Positions 15,067 to 23,604 of a stretch of 23,924 nucleotides of DNA are shown here, in pieces. The stretch comes from an uncultured Methylobacillus sp. (GTDB lineage: Bacteria > Pseudomonadota > Gammaproteobacteria > Burkholderiales > Methylophilaceae): NCBI GenBank assembly GCA_946478965.1, contig CAMLDQ010000030.1, positions 1-23,924 of the forward strand, read 5' to 3'. A program made the translations under genes and the position numbers. Under the pieces are notes generated by a model. That model was not told the DNA's origin, made no database searches, and saw only the letters and a list, made by a program, of their open reading frames with translations. Position 1 is the stretch's first letter. Every line of letters starts with the position of its first letter.

Positions 15067-16095
15067 TCACCAGCGTTTGCCGTAATCCATGGGCAGGAAT
15101 TGCAGCTTGTCCCAGGGGAATCCATTCAAAACCGCATAATTGGGCTTGCCCTCGAACAAGGCCGGATACGGATCCTTCTGCCCAAGCTGAGTGTAGGACA
15201 ACGCGTTCTGCGCCCGCAGAGAAAGCGCTCCGGCACGATCCCAGACGACAAAACCGTATGTCTGCGCCGCCTTGGCAATGATTTTCCCGGCCCGGCTCAT
15301 GGGCAGGGCATCGACATTGACGCCAGGGTCAAGGCGAAAGCGCAGCCCTTCCGGAATACGGTTGGGCAGATGATCGGGATTTTCGCCGTCGGAACGGTGC
15401 GCCGGCCAGGAATAGATGTTTTTGTCCTCGGCGTCCACCACGGCAAAGCCCATAACATGGCGGATTTCGCCGCGCTGCAATTCTTCCGCCGTAATTTGGC
15501 CGCCAAGGAAAGGCAAGCTGGTGGCAGTAGTCCCATAACTCCCATAAAACACGCCCTCGTTGACGCTGGCCTGCTGGATGCGTCCGCCCCAGCATGCTTG
15601 CCAGCTCACGCTGGAATTCTTGGCGTGCCCCTTGGTACTCGTCTTGGATGCCTGCCAGAACTCCCATAACGTATCGGTCGAGGGTTGGTAGATCGTCATT
15701 TCTCCATCCGTTCCCTTGGATTGCAGGGCATAGGACGGGATAGGCACCGCCGACCACTGCTCCGCAAGGTTGTAATCCTGGAAACCCTTCTTCTGGCAAT
15801 CCCATTCTTTCACCTTGACGGTCGGCGTATCGGAAGCCGCGAGATAGACCGGACTACTGTAGGCGGTGGTGTTGATCGTCACCGTGCTGTAGTACTGCGC
15901 CTTCTGCCGCAGGATTTCCTGCACATAAGCAGCCGAGTTGGGGTTCAGTACCACGGTTTGGGGAATCGGCGTATACCAGAAACTATCGGACGAAAAGATT
16001 GAATCCGTGATCAGGTCCTGCGCATTCGCGGCAATCGCGCCGCCGCAGCAACCTGCCACGACAAGAGACAGTAACCGACGTTTATTTACACTCAT
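15067..16095 (-). CDS. Secreted protein of unknown function in EPS cluster
   Basis: The product has 342 residues with a signal peptide (Lys5-Arg6-Arg7, hydrophobic 8-23, likely cleavage ANA|QDL after residue 25). The mature protein has FWYTPIPQTVVLNPNSAAYV, YLAASDTPTVKVKEWDCQKKGFQDYN and an E-FWQASK segment. It then has a C-terminal region with IRHVMGFAVVDAE, YSWPAHRSDG, IPEGLRFRLDPGVNVDALP, KAAQTYGFVVWDRAGALSL and a final Trp. From memory the WPAxxxDG / IPxGxRxRLDP / AQxYGxVVxD pattern recurs in secreted proteins of actinobacteria and proteobacteria, but I cannot name a function. A carbohydrate-active or polymer-binding role is only suggested by the location. GGAGG at 16101-16105 supports this ATG. 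It overlaps the acyltransferase gene by 14 bp. Confidence 0.85.
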   Translation of the reverse strand: MSVNKRRLLSLVVAGCCGGAIAANAQDLITDSIFSSDSFWYTPIPQTVVLNPNSAAYVQEILRQKAQYYSTVTINTTAYSSPVYLAASDTPTVKVKEWDCQKKGFQDYNLAEQWSAVPIPSYALQSKGTDGEMTIYQPSTDTLWEFWQASKTSTKGHAKNSSVSWQACWGGRIQQASVNEGVFYGSYGTTATSLPFLGGQITAEELQRGEIRHVMGFAVVDAEDKNIYSWPAHRSDGENPDHLPNRIPEGLRFRLDPGVNVDALPMSRAGKIIAKAAQTYGFVVWDRAGALSLRAQNALSYTQLGQKDPYPALFEGKPNYAVLNGFPWDKLQFLPMDYGKRW

Positions 16096-17104
16096 ATGCA
16101 CCTCCTGCTTTAAGTTTGATGGAAAGTTTCTTGCCCCAGGCGATCCATTTCTGTTCGTAATAGAACGTGGAAAAGTGCGCAAAAACAAACAGCACCGCAA
16201 ACAGCAGCGGCCGCTTGGCGTATTTCTCCCATCCGGTTCCGCTGCCCAGCCAGGTCGAGGCAATACCGAAGTGCAGCACATAGAGTGCATAGGAGATCGT
16301 GGCCAGGTAGCGCAAAGGACGGTTGCCGAGGAAACGCGCCGTACGCGTCGCCGGAAAGAACAGCGAGGAACCCACCGTTGCCGCCGCCAGGTAAGGACGG
16401 AAATAATTCATGAATCCGCTATCCGGGTGACAGGCCACCAGCAGCAGGCCCAGCAGCAGCGGAAAAGGTAAAACTCCCAACAGCGCGCGAAGACGGCCAT
16501 TTGGCCGACCGTGATATACCAGTGCCAGGCTGGCGCCGGCCAGAATTTCATCCACCCGGAAATGGGTGACGACGGAATAATGCATGCCATATGCCACGCG
16601 CAGCCCGGTGAAGGCCAGGCACAGCACTGGAATCAGCAGCAGGCTGCGCTTTTTCAGCCAGGCGAACAGCAGCGCGATGCCAAGGTAGAAGTGCATTTCG
16701 ACGCACAAGGACCAGAGGTGATCGGTCACTGGAATCAGCGGCTTGGGCGGGTAATTGGCATAGAACAGGAAATGCGCCGCCCTGGCTTCATCGCTGACCG
16801 GATGCAGCAGAAACATCACCCCCATATACAGCCACGCCAATGGCAGAATGCGGAACAGCCGACGCACCAGAAAATCCGTTACGCTTTCCCTGCACAGCAA
16901 CACATGGGTCACGAGAAAACCGGAAAGCGTAAAAAACAGCGCCATGCCAAGCAGCCCGGAAGCCACGTTGAGATGCCAAGGTTTGGGCCCCAAGGGCAGG
17001 AAATGCGCCGATAACACCAGCAGGATGCTGATTCCGCGCCAGCCGTCCAGCACTTCAAACCGATCGCCCCCCATCACCGCAGCGACCTGGCTGTGTCGCG
17101 ACAT
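16082..17104 (-). CDS. Membrane acyltransferase family 3 protein (OafA/ExoZ-like)
   Basis: The product has 340 residues of a multi-pass membrane protein. It opens with FEVLDGWRGISILLVLSAHF, whose R-G-I and histidine correspond to the conserved motif of acyltransferase family 3. LLGMALFFTLSGFLVTHVLL, FLVRRLFRILPLAWLY and DHLWSLCVEMHFYL are further hallmark segments, the last carrying the conserved W-S-L-x-x-E pattern. About ten membrane helices are apparent. Family members O-acetylate or otherwise acylate polysaccharides using cytoplasmic acyl-CoA. EPS decoration is the natural inference. No good ribosome binding site precedes ATG 17104; an ATG at residue 11 is an alternative start. The 3' end overlaps the secreted-protein gene by 14 bp. 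It is 87 bp after the GT2 gene. Confidence 0.92.
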   Translation of the reverse strand: MSRHSQVAAVMGGDRFEVLDGWRGISILLVLSAHFLPLGPKPWHLNVASGLLGMALFFTLSGFLVTHVLLCRESVTDFLVRRLFRILPLAWLYMGVMFLLHPVSDEARAAHFLFYANYPPKPLIPVTDHLWSLCVEMHFYLGIALLFAWLKKRSLLLIPVLCLAFTGLRVAYGMHYSVVTHFRVDEILAGASLALVYHGRPNGRLRALLGVLPFPLLLGLLLVACHPDSGFMNYFRPYLAAATVGSSLFFPATRTARFLGNRPLRYLATISYALYVLHFGIASTWLGSGTGWEKYAKRPLLFAVLFVFAHFSTFYYEQKWIAWGKKLSIKLKAGGAYECK

Positions 17105-17191
17105 CGTGGTGACATACCACCATCGCCGCTGCTATTCCACGCAATACCTGTATCCAGATAAACATTGCGTCGCCCAACCACATGCCTCACG

Positions 17192-18370
17192 TCAATCCCG
17201 CCGCGAACGCACCCATTCCGCCTGACGTTTCACCAGGAAGCGCAGATACAGCGGAAGTTTCGCCAGTGCATAAAACGGGGCATAGGCGAGATGGCCCAAT
17301 GACAGTGATTCACGGCCGAAGCGCGCCCAGGCCGCCAGAACCGCGGCCGTCAACAGAGAAAGTTCGGCGAGCGGCAACGCCCACGGCCAAATCGCTCCAG
17401 TGACCGCCCAAGCCAAGCCACCCCCTGCGCACAGGCCCAGGGTAAGGAGCACCAGCAAGGCGAGCGGCGGCACGCACAAGTCGGCAGTCAGCGCGAGCAA
17501 TCCCGTATTGGCGCCTTTCAGCGCCTGACACAACCGGGCGGGGCCTTCTCTCAGCAGCATGCCCAGATGCCCGTGCTCCCAGCGCGTGCGCTGGGATTGC
17601 ACGCCCTCGGCATGCACGGGGAAGGCGCTGGTGACCAGGGCTTGCGGGCAAAACTCGGGCGCATACCCGGCGGCGGCCAGGTCCAGGCCGAGCTTCAAGT
17701 CCTCGACGATATGCCCGCTCGCCAGGTTGGCTTTGCATATCAGCGCCCAGGGAAAAGCCATGCCCGTCCCCATCAGCTGGCAGGGCAGGCCCAGGCGGCG
17801 GTAACCGAGTGGTCGCACGCGGTTCTTCACCGTCCAGGCAAATTCGGCAATTTTCTGTTTTAAGCCGGTACCCGGCGGTGCGTACATCAGGTACATGGCC
17901 TGCACGGGACGCCCGCCGGCCGCACAACGCGATGCCAGCCGTTCGATGGCATCGCCATGCACCAGGCAATCGGCATCCACGACGATGACCACCGCGGGTG
18001 GCGCGGCTTCCAGGTGCCGCACGCCGTAATCCAGCGCATAACCTTTGCCGCGCAAGTCGGGGGCATGGCGTTCGATCACTTCCGCCCCAGCAGCACGCGC
18101 CACCGCGGCCGTATCGTCAGTGCAGTTGTCGGCAACGACCAGCAACCGGTCGCATGCGCGCAACTGCCTGCGGATCGCCTGCAGCGGCGTCGCAATCCCG
18201 GATGATTCATCATGCGCCGGGACCAGCACGGCCACCGACGCGCATGGGACGGCATGCCCAGCCCTGCTGCGCAGCGGCAGCAAGGCCATCGCGACCTGCA
18301 CCGCGAACACCAGTATAGGCAATGCGAGCAGCGTGCTCGCCAACAGAAAAGCAGCCACCATGATGCTCAT
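17192..18370 (-). CDS. Membrane-bound family 2 glycosyltransferase
   Basis: The product has 392 residues. It has an N-terminal membrane helix (about 5-32) followed by a GT2 domain with VAVLVPAHDES, VVADNCTDDTA, KGYALDYGVRHL, VVDADCL (Asp132, Asp134), the acceptor-region ED in IVEDLKLGLDLA, and QRTRW (Q260-xx-R263-W264) of processive-type enzymes. Two or three membrane segments follow, ending in a basic tail. The D, DxD, (E)D, QxxRW layout resembles cellulose-synthase-like synthases, although a single-transfer role is also possible. The start at 18370 forms an ATGA overlap with the GT4 stop, and GGGAGGGG precedes it. A longer in-frame start at 18568 would sit inside the GT4 gene and add 66 residues not typical of the family. 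Confidence 0.92.
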   Translation of the reverse strand: MSIMVAAFLLASTLLALPILVFAVQVAMALLPLRSRAGHAVPCASVAVLVPAHDESSGIATPLQAIRRQLRACDRLLVVADNCTDDTAAVARAAGAEVIERHAPDLRGKGYALDYGVRHLEAAPPAVVIVVDADCLVHGDAIERLASRCAAGGRPVQAMYLMYAPPGTGLKQKIAEFAWTVKNRVRPLGYRRLGLPCQLMGTGMAFPWALICKANLASGHIVEDLKLGLDLAAAGYAPEFCPQALVTSAFPVHAEGVQSQRTRWEHGHLGMLLREGPARLCQALKGANTGLLALTADLCVPPLALLVLLTLGLCAGGGLAWAVTGAIWPWALPLAELSLLTAAVLAAWARFGRESLSLGHLAYAPFYALAKLPLYLRFLVKRQAEWVRSRRD

Positions 18371-19623
18371 GCCCCCTCCCGTGCCCAGTCGTGCAAGATG
18401 CGGGCACGCGCACCGGCAACGCCATGAAACAGCTGCAGCAGCTTCCCCGCCTCGAGATCGATGGAATGGCGGCGCATCGCCCGTGCATGCGCCGCCGCGC
18501 CTATGCTTTCCAGCACTTCCGCGGACATGGCCAGGCATTCCTCCAGTGCCGTGGCCAGGGCATCGCAATCGCCCGCGGGGAACAGCCAGCCGTCCACGCC
18601 ATGGCGCACCAGCTCGGGAATGCCGGCCACCTGGGTAGTCAGTACCGGCCGTCGCAAGGCCATCGCCTCCATCAGCACCACTGGCAGGCCTTCTGCAAAG
18701 CTGGGCAGCACCAGCGCACGTGCCGCGAGGATTTCTTCCCGCACCCGTTCGCTATCGACCCAGCCCGTGATGCGCACGTTGCGCTGCAGCTTGTGGCGCG
18801 CGACCAGACGTTCGATCTCATCCCGCATCTCGCCATCGCCGGCCAGCACCAGCTCGATGGGGATACCCTGCCGCACCAGCCGGGCCACGGCCTCCACGAG
18901 CAGCAGCTGGCCTTTCTGCTCGCACAAACGGCCGACGCACACCACCCGCGGCGTAGTGGCGACCGGCACCGCCGGTACATCGTGGAAAGAGGGCTCCAGA
19001 CCGCAGTGCACCACCGCGATCTTTTTCCAGTCGGCATAGTCCGCCCAGCGCCACAACTGGCTGCGTCCATATGAGCTGATCGCCACCACGAAGGCGGCAT
19101 GCCGGATCTTGTCGCGCAGCTTGAGCGACTCCGGTTTATCAAACTCTTCCGGGCCGTGTACGGTAAAGCTGTAACCCGGGCCGCCCAGCGCATGCGCCAG
19201 CATCACCACCTCGGCCGAATTGGTACCGAAGTGGGCATGCATGTGACAGGCGCCGAAGCGGGCCACCCAGGCCGCCACCCGGCAGGCTTCCGCCAGGTAG
19301 ACCAGGTGATAGGGCAAGGGCCGGTCGCCGCGCCAGCCCATTTTCAGTGCCAGGCCCAACGCCCGCAGGAAGCGCTGCGGATGGGTTGCCAGCATGCGCA
19401 GCACCGCCGGCAGCAGACCGATGGCGCCGCCCCGCAGCACATACTCGGTGCGGCTGCGCTCGCGCAGATCCTCGCGGTCGACCAGCGCCGCATCCCAGCC
19501 GCGCAAGGCAATGCGTTGCACCGTGGCTCCCTGCCGCTCAAGCGCGAGGATTTCGCGCCGGATAAAGCTGTGGCTGACCTTGGGGTATTGATTGACGAAG
19601 TAGGCAATGCGCAGCTCAGTCAT
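18367..19623 (-). CDS. Family 4 glycosyltransferase
   Basis: The product has 418 residues with a GT-B fold. The N-terminal domain has RIAYFVNQYPKVSHSFIRREI and MHAHFGTNSAEV, followed by SFTVHGPEEF. The C-terminal domain has VVCVGRLCEQKGQLLLVEA, LVLAGDGEMRDE, VRITGWVDSERV and the nucleotide-sugar-binding E-x7-E motif (Glu311 and Glu319 in AEGLPVVLMEAMAL). The protein resembles WcaL/EpsF-type transferases that use UDP- or GDP-sugars and retain the anomeric configuration. The donor cannot be assigned. The ATG at 19623 is preferred, with GGGAG before it. An upstream in-frame ATG at 19647 would extend further into the acetyltransferase gene. It overlaps that gene by 8 bp and the next GT2 gene by 4 bp. 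Confidence 0.93.
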   Translation of the reverse strand: MTELRIAYFVNQYPKVSHSFIRREILALERQGATVQRIALRGWDAALVDREDLRERSRTEYVLRGGAIGLLPAVLRMLATHPQRFLRALGLALKMGWRGDRPLPYHLVYLAEACRVAAWVARFGACHMHAHFGTNSAEVVMLAHALGGPGYSFTVHGPEEFDKPESLKLRDKIRHAAFVVAISSYGRSQLWRWADYADWKKIAVVHCGLEPSFHDVPAVPVATTPRVVCVGRLCEQKGQLLLVEAVARLVRQGIPIELVLAGDGEMRDEIERLVARHKLQRNVRITGWVDSERVREEILAARALVLPSFAEGLPVVLMEAMALRRPVLTTQVAGIPELVRHGVDGWLFPAGDCDALATALEECLAMSAEVLESIGAAAHARAMRRHSIDLEAGKLLQLFHGVAGARARILHDWAREGA

Positions 19624-20158
19624 GCTGCTGCTCCCTTCCTCCGGCAAACGCCGGCCCGATCACCCGGGCAGGTACGCCCACCGCCGTGCAGCCGTCCGGC
19701 ACGTCGATCAGCACCACCGACATCGCGCCGATACGGCAGTCGTTGCCGATGCGCACATCGCCCAGCACCTGGGCGTAGGCGCCGAAATCGGCGTTGTCGC
19801 CGATCACGGGAGCGTCGCCACCTTCGACACGGTTGCCTATGGTGACCCCTTGGCGCAGCGTACAGTTGGCGCCAATCCGCACTTCGGGATGAATGAAGAT
19901 GCCGCCGAAATGCCAGATGCGCAGTCCCGGACCGATCTCGGCCGACTTGGGCAGGCTGGTCGCCAGCAGGGTTTCGATGGCCCGAAACAGCAGCCAGTAG
20001 ATAGCCGTACCACAACGCTTGCGCAGCCCGGACGGCAGGCCATCCACGCGTCGGCCGAAGCGGTACACCCAGACCGCCCACAGCGATTGCTCCTTGAGGA
20101 AAGGCCGAGGAAAAGGATAACGGCGCAGATCCGCCTGCCAGTCAGTATCGTTGCTCAT
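19616..20158 (-). CDS. Serine acetyltransferase-like hexapeptide-repeat protein
   Basis: The product has 180 residues. A helical N-terminal part (WQADLRRYPFPRPFLKEQSLWAVWVYRFGRRV) is followed by a left-handed beta-helix with hexapeptide repeats: IWHFGGIFIHPEVRIGANCTLRQGVTIGN, VIGDNADFGAYAQVLGDVRIGNDCRIGAMSVV, then the C-terminal VPARVIG. Proteins of this CysE-like group are frequent in polysaccharide clusters, where they probably acetylate sugars using acetyl-CoA. A true biosynthetic CysE has a longer N-terminal domain and a DRHP motif, which is replaced here by a GGDAPVIG segment. That favours a sugar-modifying role. The start at 20158 gives the natural N-terminus MSNDTDWQADL; a longer in-frame start at 20224 lies within the ligase gene. 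It overlaps that gene by 17 bp. Confidence 0.88.
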   Translation of the reverse strand: MSNDTDWQADLRRYPFPRPFLKEQSLWAVWVYRFGRRVDGLPSGLRKRCGTAIYWLLFRAIETLLATSLPKSAEIGPGLRIWHFGGIFIHPEVRIGANCTLRQGVTIGNRVEGGDAPVIGDNADFGAYAQVLGDVRIGNDCRIGAMSVVLIDVPDGCTAVGVPARVIGPAFAGGREQQHD

Positions 20159-21542
20159 GTCGTAAGTGCTTGTCGGAAAAATCGGAAGAATCGGCGGGGG
20201 CGGCACGCCGGGCATCGCCGACACGTATCAGTGCGCACACCGTGCCGAGGAAGAACCAGTAGTACCAGTTGAAAGCCAGGTAATCGAGCATGTTGTCGGA
20301 GAAGGCGAAGAACAGGTAGCCCACCAGCATCGCCGCGGCCATGAAGGTCGCCAGCCGGTATGCGCGACGCCCCGACCAAAGGATGAAGAAAAGGCGCATG
20401 TACATCCAGCCGGCCGCCAGTATCCCCGCCAGGCCGGTCTCGAAAAACCACTGCACATAGGTACTGTGGGCACCGAAGTGGGTCTTCCCGGCCAAGGGGA
20501 AAAACGTGGGCGAATAGAACTTGAAGGCGTTGAGGCCATAACCGAGCGCCGCATGCGACCAGTGCATCCACTCCATCGCGCTTTTCCAGAGCAGTTGCCG
20601 CCACGCGAACGAATTCAGCTTGGCGTATTGCACGTAGTCGTTTCCCGCGCCGAGGTCGAGCAGGCGGTCGCGCACGCTGGGCACCAGCAGCGCCAGGGCC
20701 GGCATCACCAGCAGGTAGAGCAGGTACTTGCGCTCGAACAGCAGGGCGTAGAGCCCGAACATCGCCACGCACGCCGCCCAGGCGCTGCGCGTCTGCGTCA
20801 GCAGCAAAAGTCCGAACATCAGCAGCATGTAAAGCGCGAGCGGCCAGCGCGCGCCTGCCTCCAGGGTTTTCATGCGGTAGAACAGCAATGCAATGTTCAG
20901 CACCAGGTAGAACGCCAGGATATTGGGATGGGTGAAGGTGCTTTGCAGGCGAAACTCCTCTCCCGCCCCGAAATGCTGCGCAATATCGACGAAGGCGTAT
21001 CCCACCGGGATCAGCGAGGACAGCAGGATGACGGTCACGCTGCGCTCGAAATCGGCCTTGGAGCGGATCATGCCAAACGCGATGGCGAACACCGCGCAGT
21101 AGGAAACCAGCGCGATCATCGCGCGCAGCGCATCCTTGAGATCGGGCGCATAACTCATGGCGAACAGCGCCACCAGCAACAAGGGGGCCCACACCGGCAG
21201 GACGCGCTTCGACAGCTCGGCCGGGCGTTCGAGCAGGAACAGCAGCGCAATCACGATGACCAGGATATTGATGAGGCCGCCGATGCCGATGCCGCCGGCG
21301 AATTTGGAGGTCTCGAACACGATGTCGCCGGAGGCGCGAAACCCCAGGATCAGCAGGAACAGCGTGCGTTTGTCGAGCACCAGCAACAGCAATAGCGCCA
21401 GCACGAGCGGCAACCCCGCAATCAGCACCGGATTGCCTTCGACCATGCCGGCATAGAACACGGCCCCCAGTCCGGTCGCGATCGCGATGAGTGCGACCGC
21501 AAGGCTGCCGAGCATGGGGCTGTCGAGACTCATGCGCCGCAT
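20142..21542 (-). CDS. O-antigen ligase/polymerase family membrane protein
   Basis: The product is a hydrophobic 466-residue protein with roughly 11-12 membrane segments. Two features place it in the O-antigen ligase/Wzy superfamily. The middle has TFTHPNILAFYLVLNIALLF and LLLTQTRSAWAACVAMFGL. The large loop carries AHSTYVQWFFETGLAG, where His359 matches the conserved H-x-x-Y pattern of Wzy_C domains. It could be the EPS polymerase or a ligase that attaches chains to lipid or protein; sequence alone cannot decide. ATG at 21542 and 21533 are both possible starts. It follows the GT2 gene by 10 bp and overlaps the acetyltransferase gene. Confidence 0.9.
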   Translation of the reverse strand: MRRMSLDSPMLGSLAVALIAIATGLGAVFYAGMVEGNPVLIAGLPLVLALLLLLVLDKRTLFLLILGFRASGDIVFETSKFAGGIGIGGLINILVIVIALLFLLERPAELSKRVLPVWAPLLLVALFAMSYAPDLKDALRAMIALVSYCAVFAIAFGMIRSKADFERSVTVILLSSLIPVGYAFVDIAQHFGAGEEFRLQSTFTHPNILAFYLVLNIALLFYRMKTLEAGARWPLALYMLLMFGLLLLTQTRSAWAACVAMFGLYALLFERKYLLYLLVMPALALLVPSVRDRLLDLGAGNDYVQYAKLNSFAWRQLLWKSAMEWMHWSHAALGYGLNAFKFYSPTFFPLAGKTHFGAHSTYVQWFFETGLAGILAAGWMYMRLFFILWSGRRAYRLATFMAAAMLVGYLFFAFSDNMLDYLAFNWYYWFFLGTVCALIRVGDARRAAPADSSDFSDKHLRHEQRY

Positions 21543-21552
21543 GGCTTCCCCA

Positions 21553-22632
21553 TCACGCCGACAACCCGGACGCCGTCAGCGTCAGAATCGGTTGTTTTTT
21601 CAGATCGCGAATCAGCCACGAACGGACCGTGCGCCACTCCACATGCCGCACGCCATATTGCAGCGCATGGCGCAGGTAGCGTGCCGCCATGACGGGCCGC
21701 GTGCGATTGGAGATCGCGTGCCGGTAGGACAGTTCGCGCTGCAGTGCAGCGCCGGCCGGCATGGCCTTGTGCATGCTGCGCTGCAGCTGCCGGAATTCGC
21801 GCGAGAAATCGGTCTTGTCCCCGAAATTGAGCAGGTTGACGCCATGGTTGCAAAAGGGGGCAGGGTCGAAGTATTCGGCGCCATGCATGACGGCCAGCGA
21901 CTCGGCCAGATAGCGCGAGATGTTCAGCGCCACCTGGGTCTGGTCGACATATTTGGTCGCGCCGACATTGCCGCCATGCCAGCGATAGCGGATCAGGCTG
22001 CGGTTGAGGTTCATGCAGCGGCTGACCAGCGCCAGCTGGCCGAACAGGAAATAATCCTCCGCCAGGCCGGGAACCTGCATGCGCCGCTGCGGCGGCATCG
22101 CGCCGATAAAATCCTCGCCGTAGCGGGCGCCCAGGCGGCACAGGCCATCCAGCCGCATCGCTACCGTCGGGTGCGCCACCGGCGTGCGGAAAGGTGTCGC
22201 AATGCGCACCGCGTGCTGACCGGTCGGCATATCGAGAATGCCGATCTTGCGCCCTTGCGCATCGACGACATCGCCCAGCGAGCCGACCAGCACCAGCTGC
22301 GGATCGGCCTCCAGCGCCTCCGCCAGCACCTCCATTCGCTGCGGCAGGGAAATGTCGTCGGCATCCTGGCGCAGCACGTATTTGCAGTCGCACAATTCCA
22401 GCCCGGCGTTAAGCAGGCCGGCCAGGCCGTGCGCTTCGGGAATCGCGTGGACGACGATACGGCGGTCGCGTTCCGCATAGGTCTGTGCCAGTTCGAAGCT
22501 GCCATCGGTGGAGCCATGGTCGAGCACCAGCAGGCGCCAATCCCGATAGGTCTGCCCGCAAATACTGTCCAGCGCTTCCGCCAGATACTCCTTGCCGTTC
22601 TTGACCGGCAGCAATACATCGAAGGTAGCCAT
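21553..22632 (-). CDS. Family 2 glycosyltransferase
   Basis: The product is a 359-residue soluble GT-A protein. It has the N-terminal DVLLPVKNGKEYLAEALDSI, the LLVLDHGSTDGS nucleotide-binding block, LNAGLELC, and the metal-binding RQDADDISLP (Asp90 and Asp92/93). LAEDYFLFGQLA, with the acceptor-side ED pair, is at about 190-201. The C-terminal third is family-variable and rich in Arg and His. It likely transfers one sugar to the growing EPS repeat unit at the cytoplasmic membrane. The start has GGAGGCAAG upstream on the minus strand. It is 9 bp from the pyruvyl transferase gene, so the genes are probably cotranscribed. Confidence 0.92.
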   Translation of the reverse strand: MATFDVLLPVKNGKEYLAEALDSICGQTYRDWRLLVLDHGSTDGSFELAQTYAERDRRIVVHAIPEAHGLAGLLNAGLELCDCKYVLRQDADDISLPQRMEVLAEALEADPQLVLVGSLGDVVDAQGRKIGILDMPTGQHAVRIATPFRTPVAHPTVAMRLDGLCRLGARYGEDFIGAMPPQRRMQVPGLAEDYFLFGQLALVSRCMNLNRSLIRYRWHGGNVGATKYVDQTQVALNISRYLAESLAVMHGAEYFDPAPFCNHGVNLLNFGDKTDFSREFRQLQRSMHKAMPAGAALQRELSYRHAISNRTRPVMAARYLRHALQYGVRHVEWRTVRSWLIRDLKKQPILTLTASGLSA

Positions 22633-22641
22633 CTTGCCTCC

Positions 22642-23604
22642 TTACGCCCGTTGCAGCGTGACCAGCTCGCTGCCCGCCGTCCACGCATCGACATAGCTGA
22701 AATTCTTGCCATAACTGTTGTCCAGCACGGTACTGGGTTTGTCCATCAGGCAGGCCAAGATATGGCCGTGCAGGCGGTCGGTCACGATGTGTTCGTGGAA
22801 CGAGAACAGCGCCACCGCGTTGTCCACCAGCCGCCGGGCGTAATTGATCCAGAACCGGCTCAGCAGCGGATTGGAAAACCAGCCCAGCCCCATCCGGTAG
22901 GCGTTTCGAATCGAACGCCGGTAAAAGTCGATGACGCGTTCGCTGTCGCCGACCACCTCGGGCCAATCGGTTATCGCATCCGCCCCAAACATGCTGGAAT
23001 CGATGTTGTGCCTTTTCTCATCATCCATGCGGCTGATCAGCAGTGTCCCGACTGCGCCGGCATGAGGCGTGGGCGCAATCGGGTAAAGCTGATGCGCCAT
23101 GTCCGGCAACAGGTAGACATGATCGGTAAACAGCGTGGCGATCTCGTAGGAAGCATGGTCGCGCACGCAGATATGCACGTCGCGGTGCGTGCGAAACAGG
23201 GCGGCGGAACGATTGAGCTCAGCCACCGAGGAAAAGTGCAGGGTCTGCGGCAGCACGATGATGCGGTTATGCGGCCGGGCCACCACCACCTGTTCCCGGA
23301 TCGCCTGCATGCCGTAAGCGGCATAAAGATCGCCGAAGTTGCCGCCGCCATGAAACACGATGACTTCCTCGCGCGTGGCCCATGCCGGCTCGTACGAAAA
23401 CGCCGGGGCGCAGGTCCGCGGCACGAGACCGTGCCGGCTGAAAAAATCCAGGCTGCCGAGCATGATCAGCAGATCGCCGATATTGCCGTGCACCGGATAA
23501 TCGACGTAATGGAACGGCTGGTCGCCGATCAGGTCGGCTATGACGTCATGCTTTTCGGCCAGCGAATGCATCATGCCTGCGTGGCGAGGTCGCGGATCTC
23601 TCAT
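22642..23604 (-). CDS. Polysaccharide pyruvyl transferase family protein
   Basis: The product has 320 residues with the PF04230 pattern: HGNIGDLLIMLGSLDFF at about 40-56, the FHGGGNFGDLY loop at about 84-94, IIVLPQTLHFSS, DHASYEIATLF, and the C-terminal VTDRLHGHILACLMDKP containing His279. The family resembles ExoV, AmsJ and EpsO, which add a pyruvate ketal to terminal sugars using phosphoenolpyruvate. Pyruvylation would give the polymer a negative charge. The ATG at 23604 overlaps the stop of the upstream gene (ATGA). The tandem ATG codons at residues 11-12 are alternatives because the ribosome binding site is weak. Confidence 0.9.
   Translation of the reverse strand: MRDPRPRHAGMMHSLAEKHDVIADLIGDQPFHYVDYPVHGNIGDLLIMLGSLDFFSRHGLVPRTCAPAFSYEPAWATREEVIVFHGGGNFGDLYAAYGMQAIREQVVVARPHNRIIVLPQTLHFSSVAELNRSAALFRTHRDVHICVRDHASYEIATLFTDHVYLLPDMAHQLYPIAPTPHAGAVGTLLISRMDDEKRHNIDSSMFGADAITDWPEVVGDSERVIDFYRRSIRNAYRMGLGWFSNPLLSRFWINYARRLVDNAVALFSFHEHIVTDRLHGHILACLMDKPSTVLDNSYGKNFSYVDAWTAGSELVTLQRA

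Noticed and set aside
17105..17191. Possible sigma-54 promoter before the acyltransferase gene (TGGATACAGGTATTGC on the minus strand)
   Set aside because: The GG-to-GC distance is 11 rather than 10 bases and the CAC part is missing. RpoN promoters are strict about this spacing.
20166..21395. 409-residue plus-strand open frame
   Set aside because: It is antisense to the O-antigen ligase-like gene and reads as Gln/His/Glu-rich filler complementary to membrane-helix codons.
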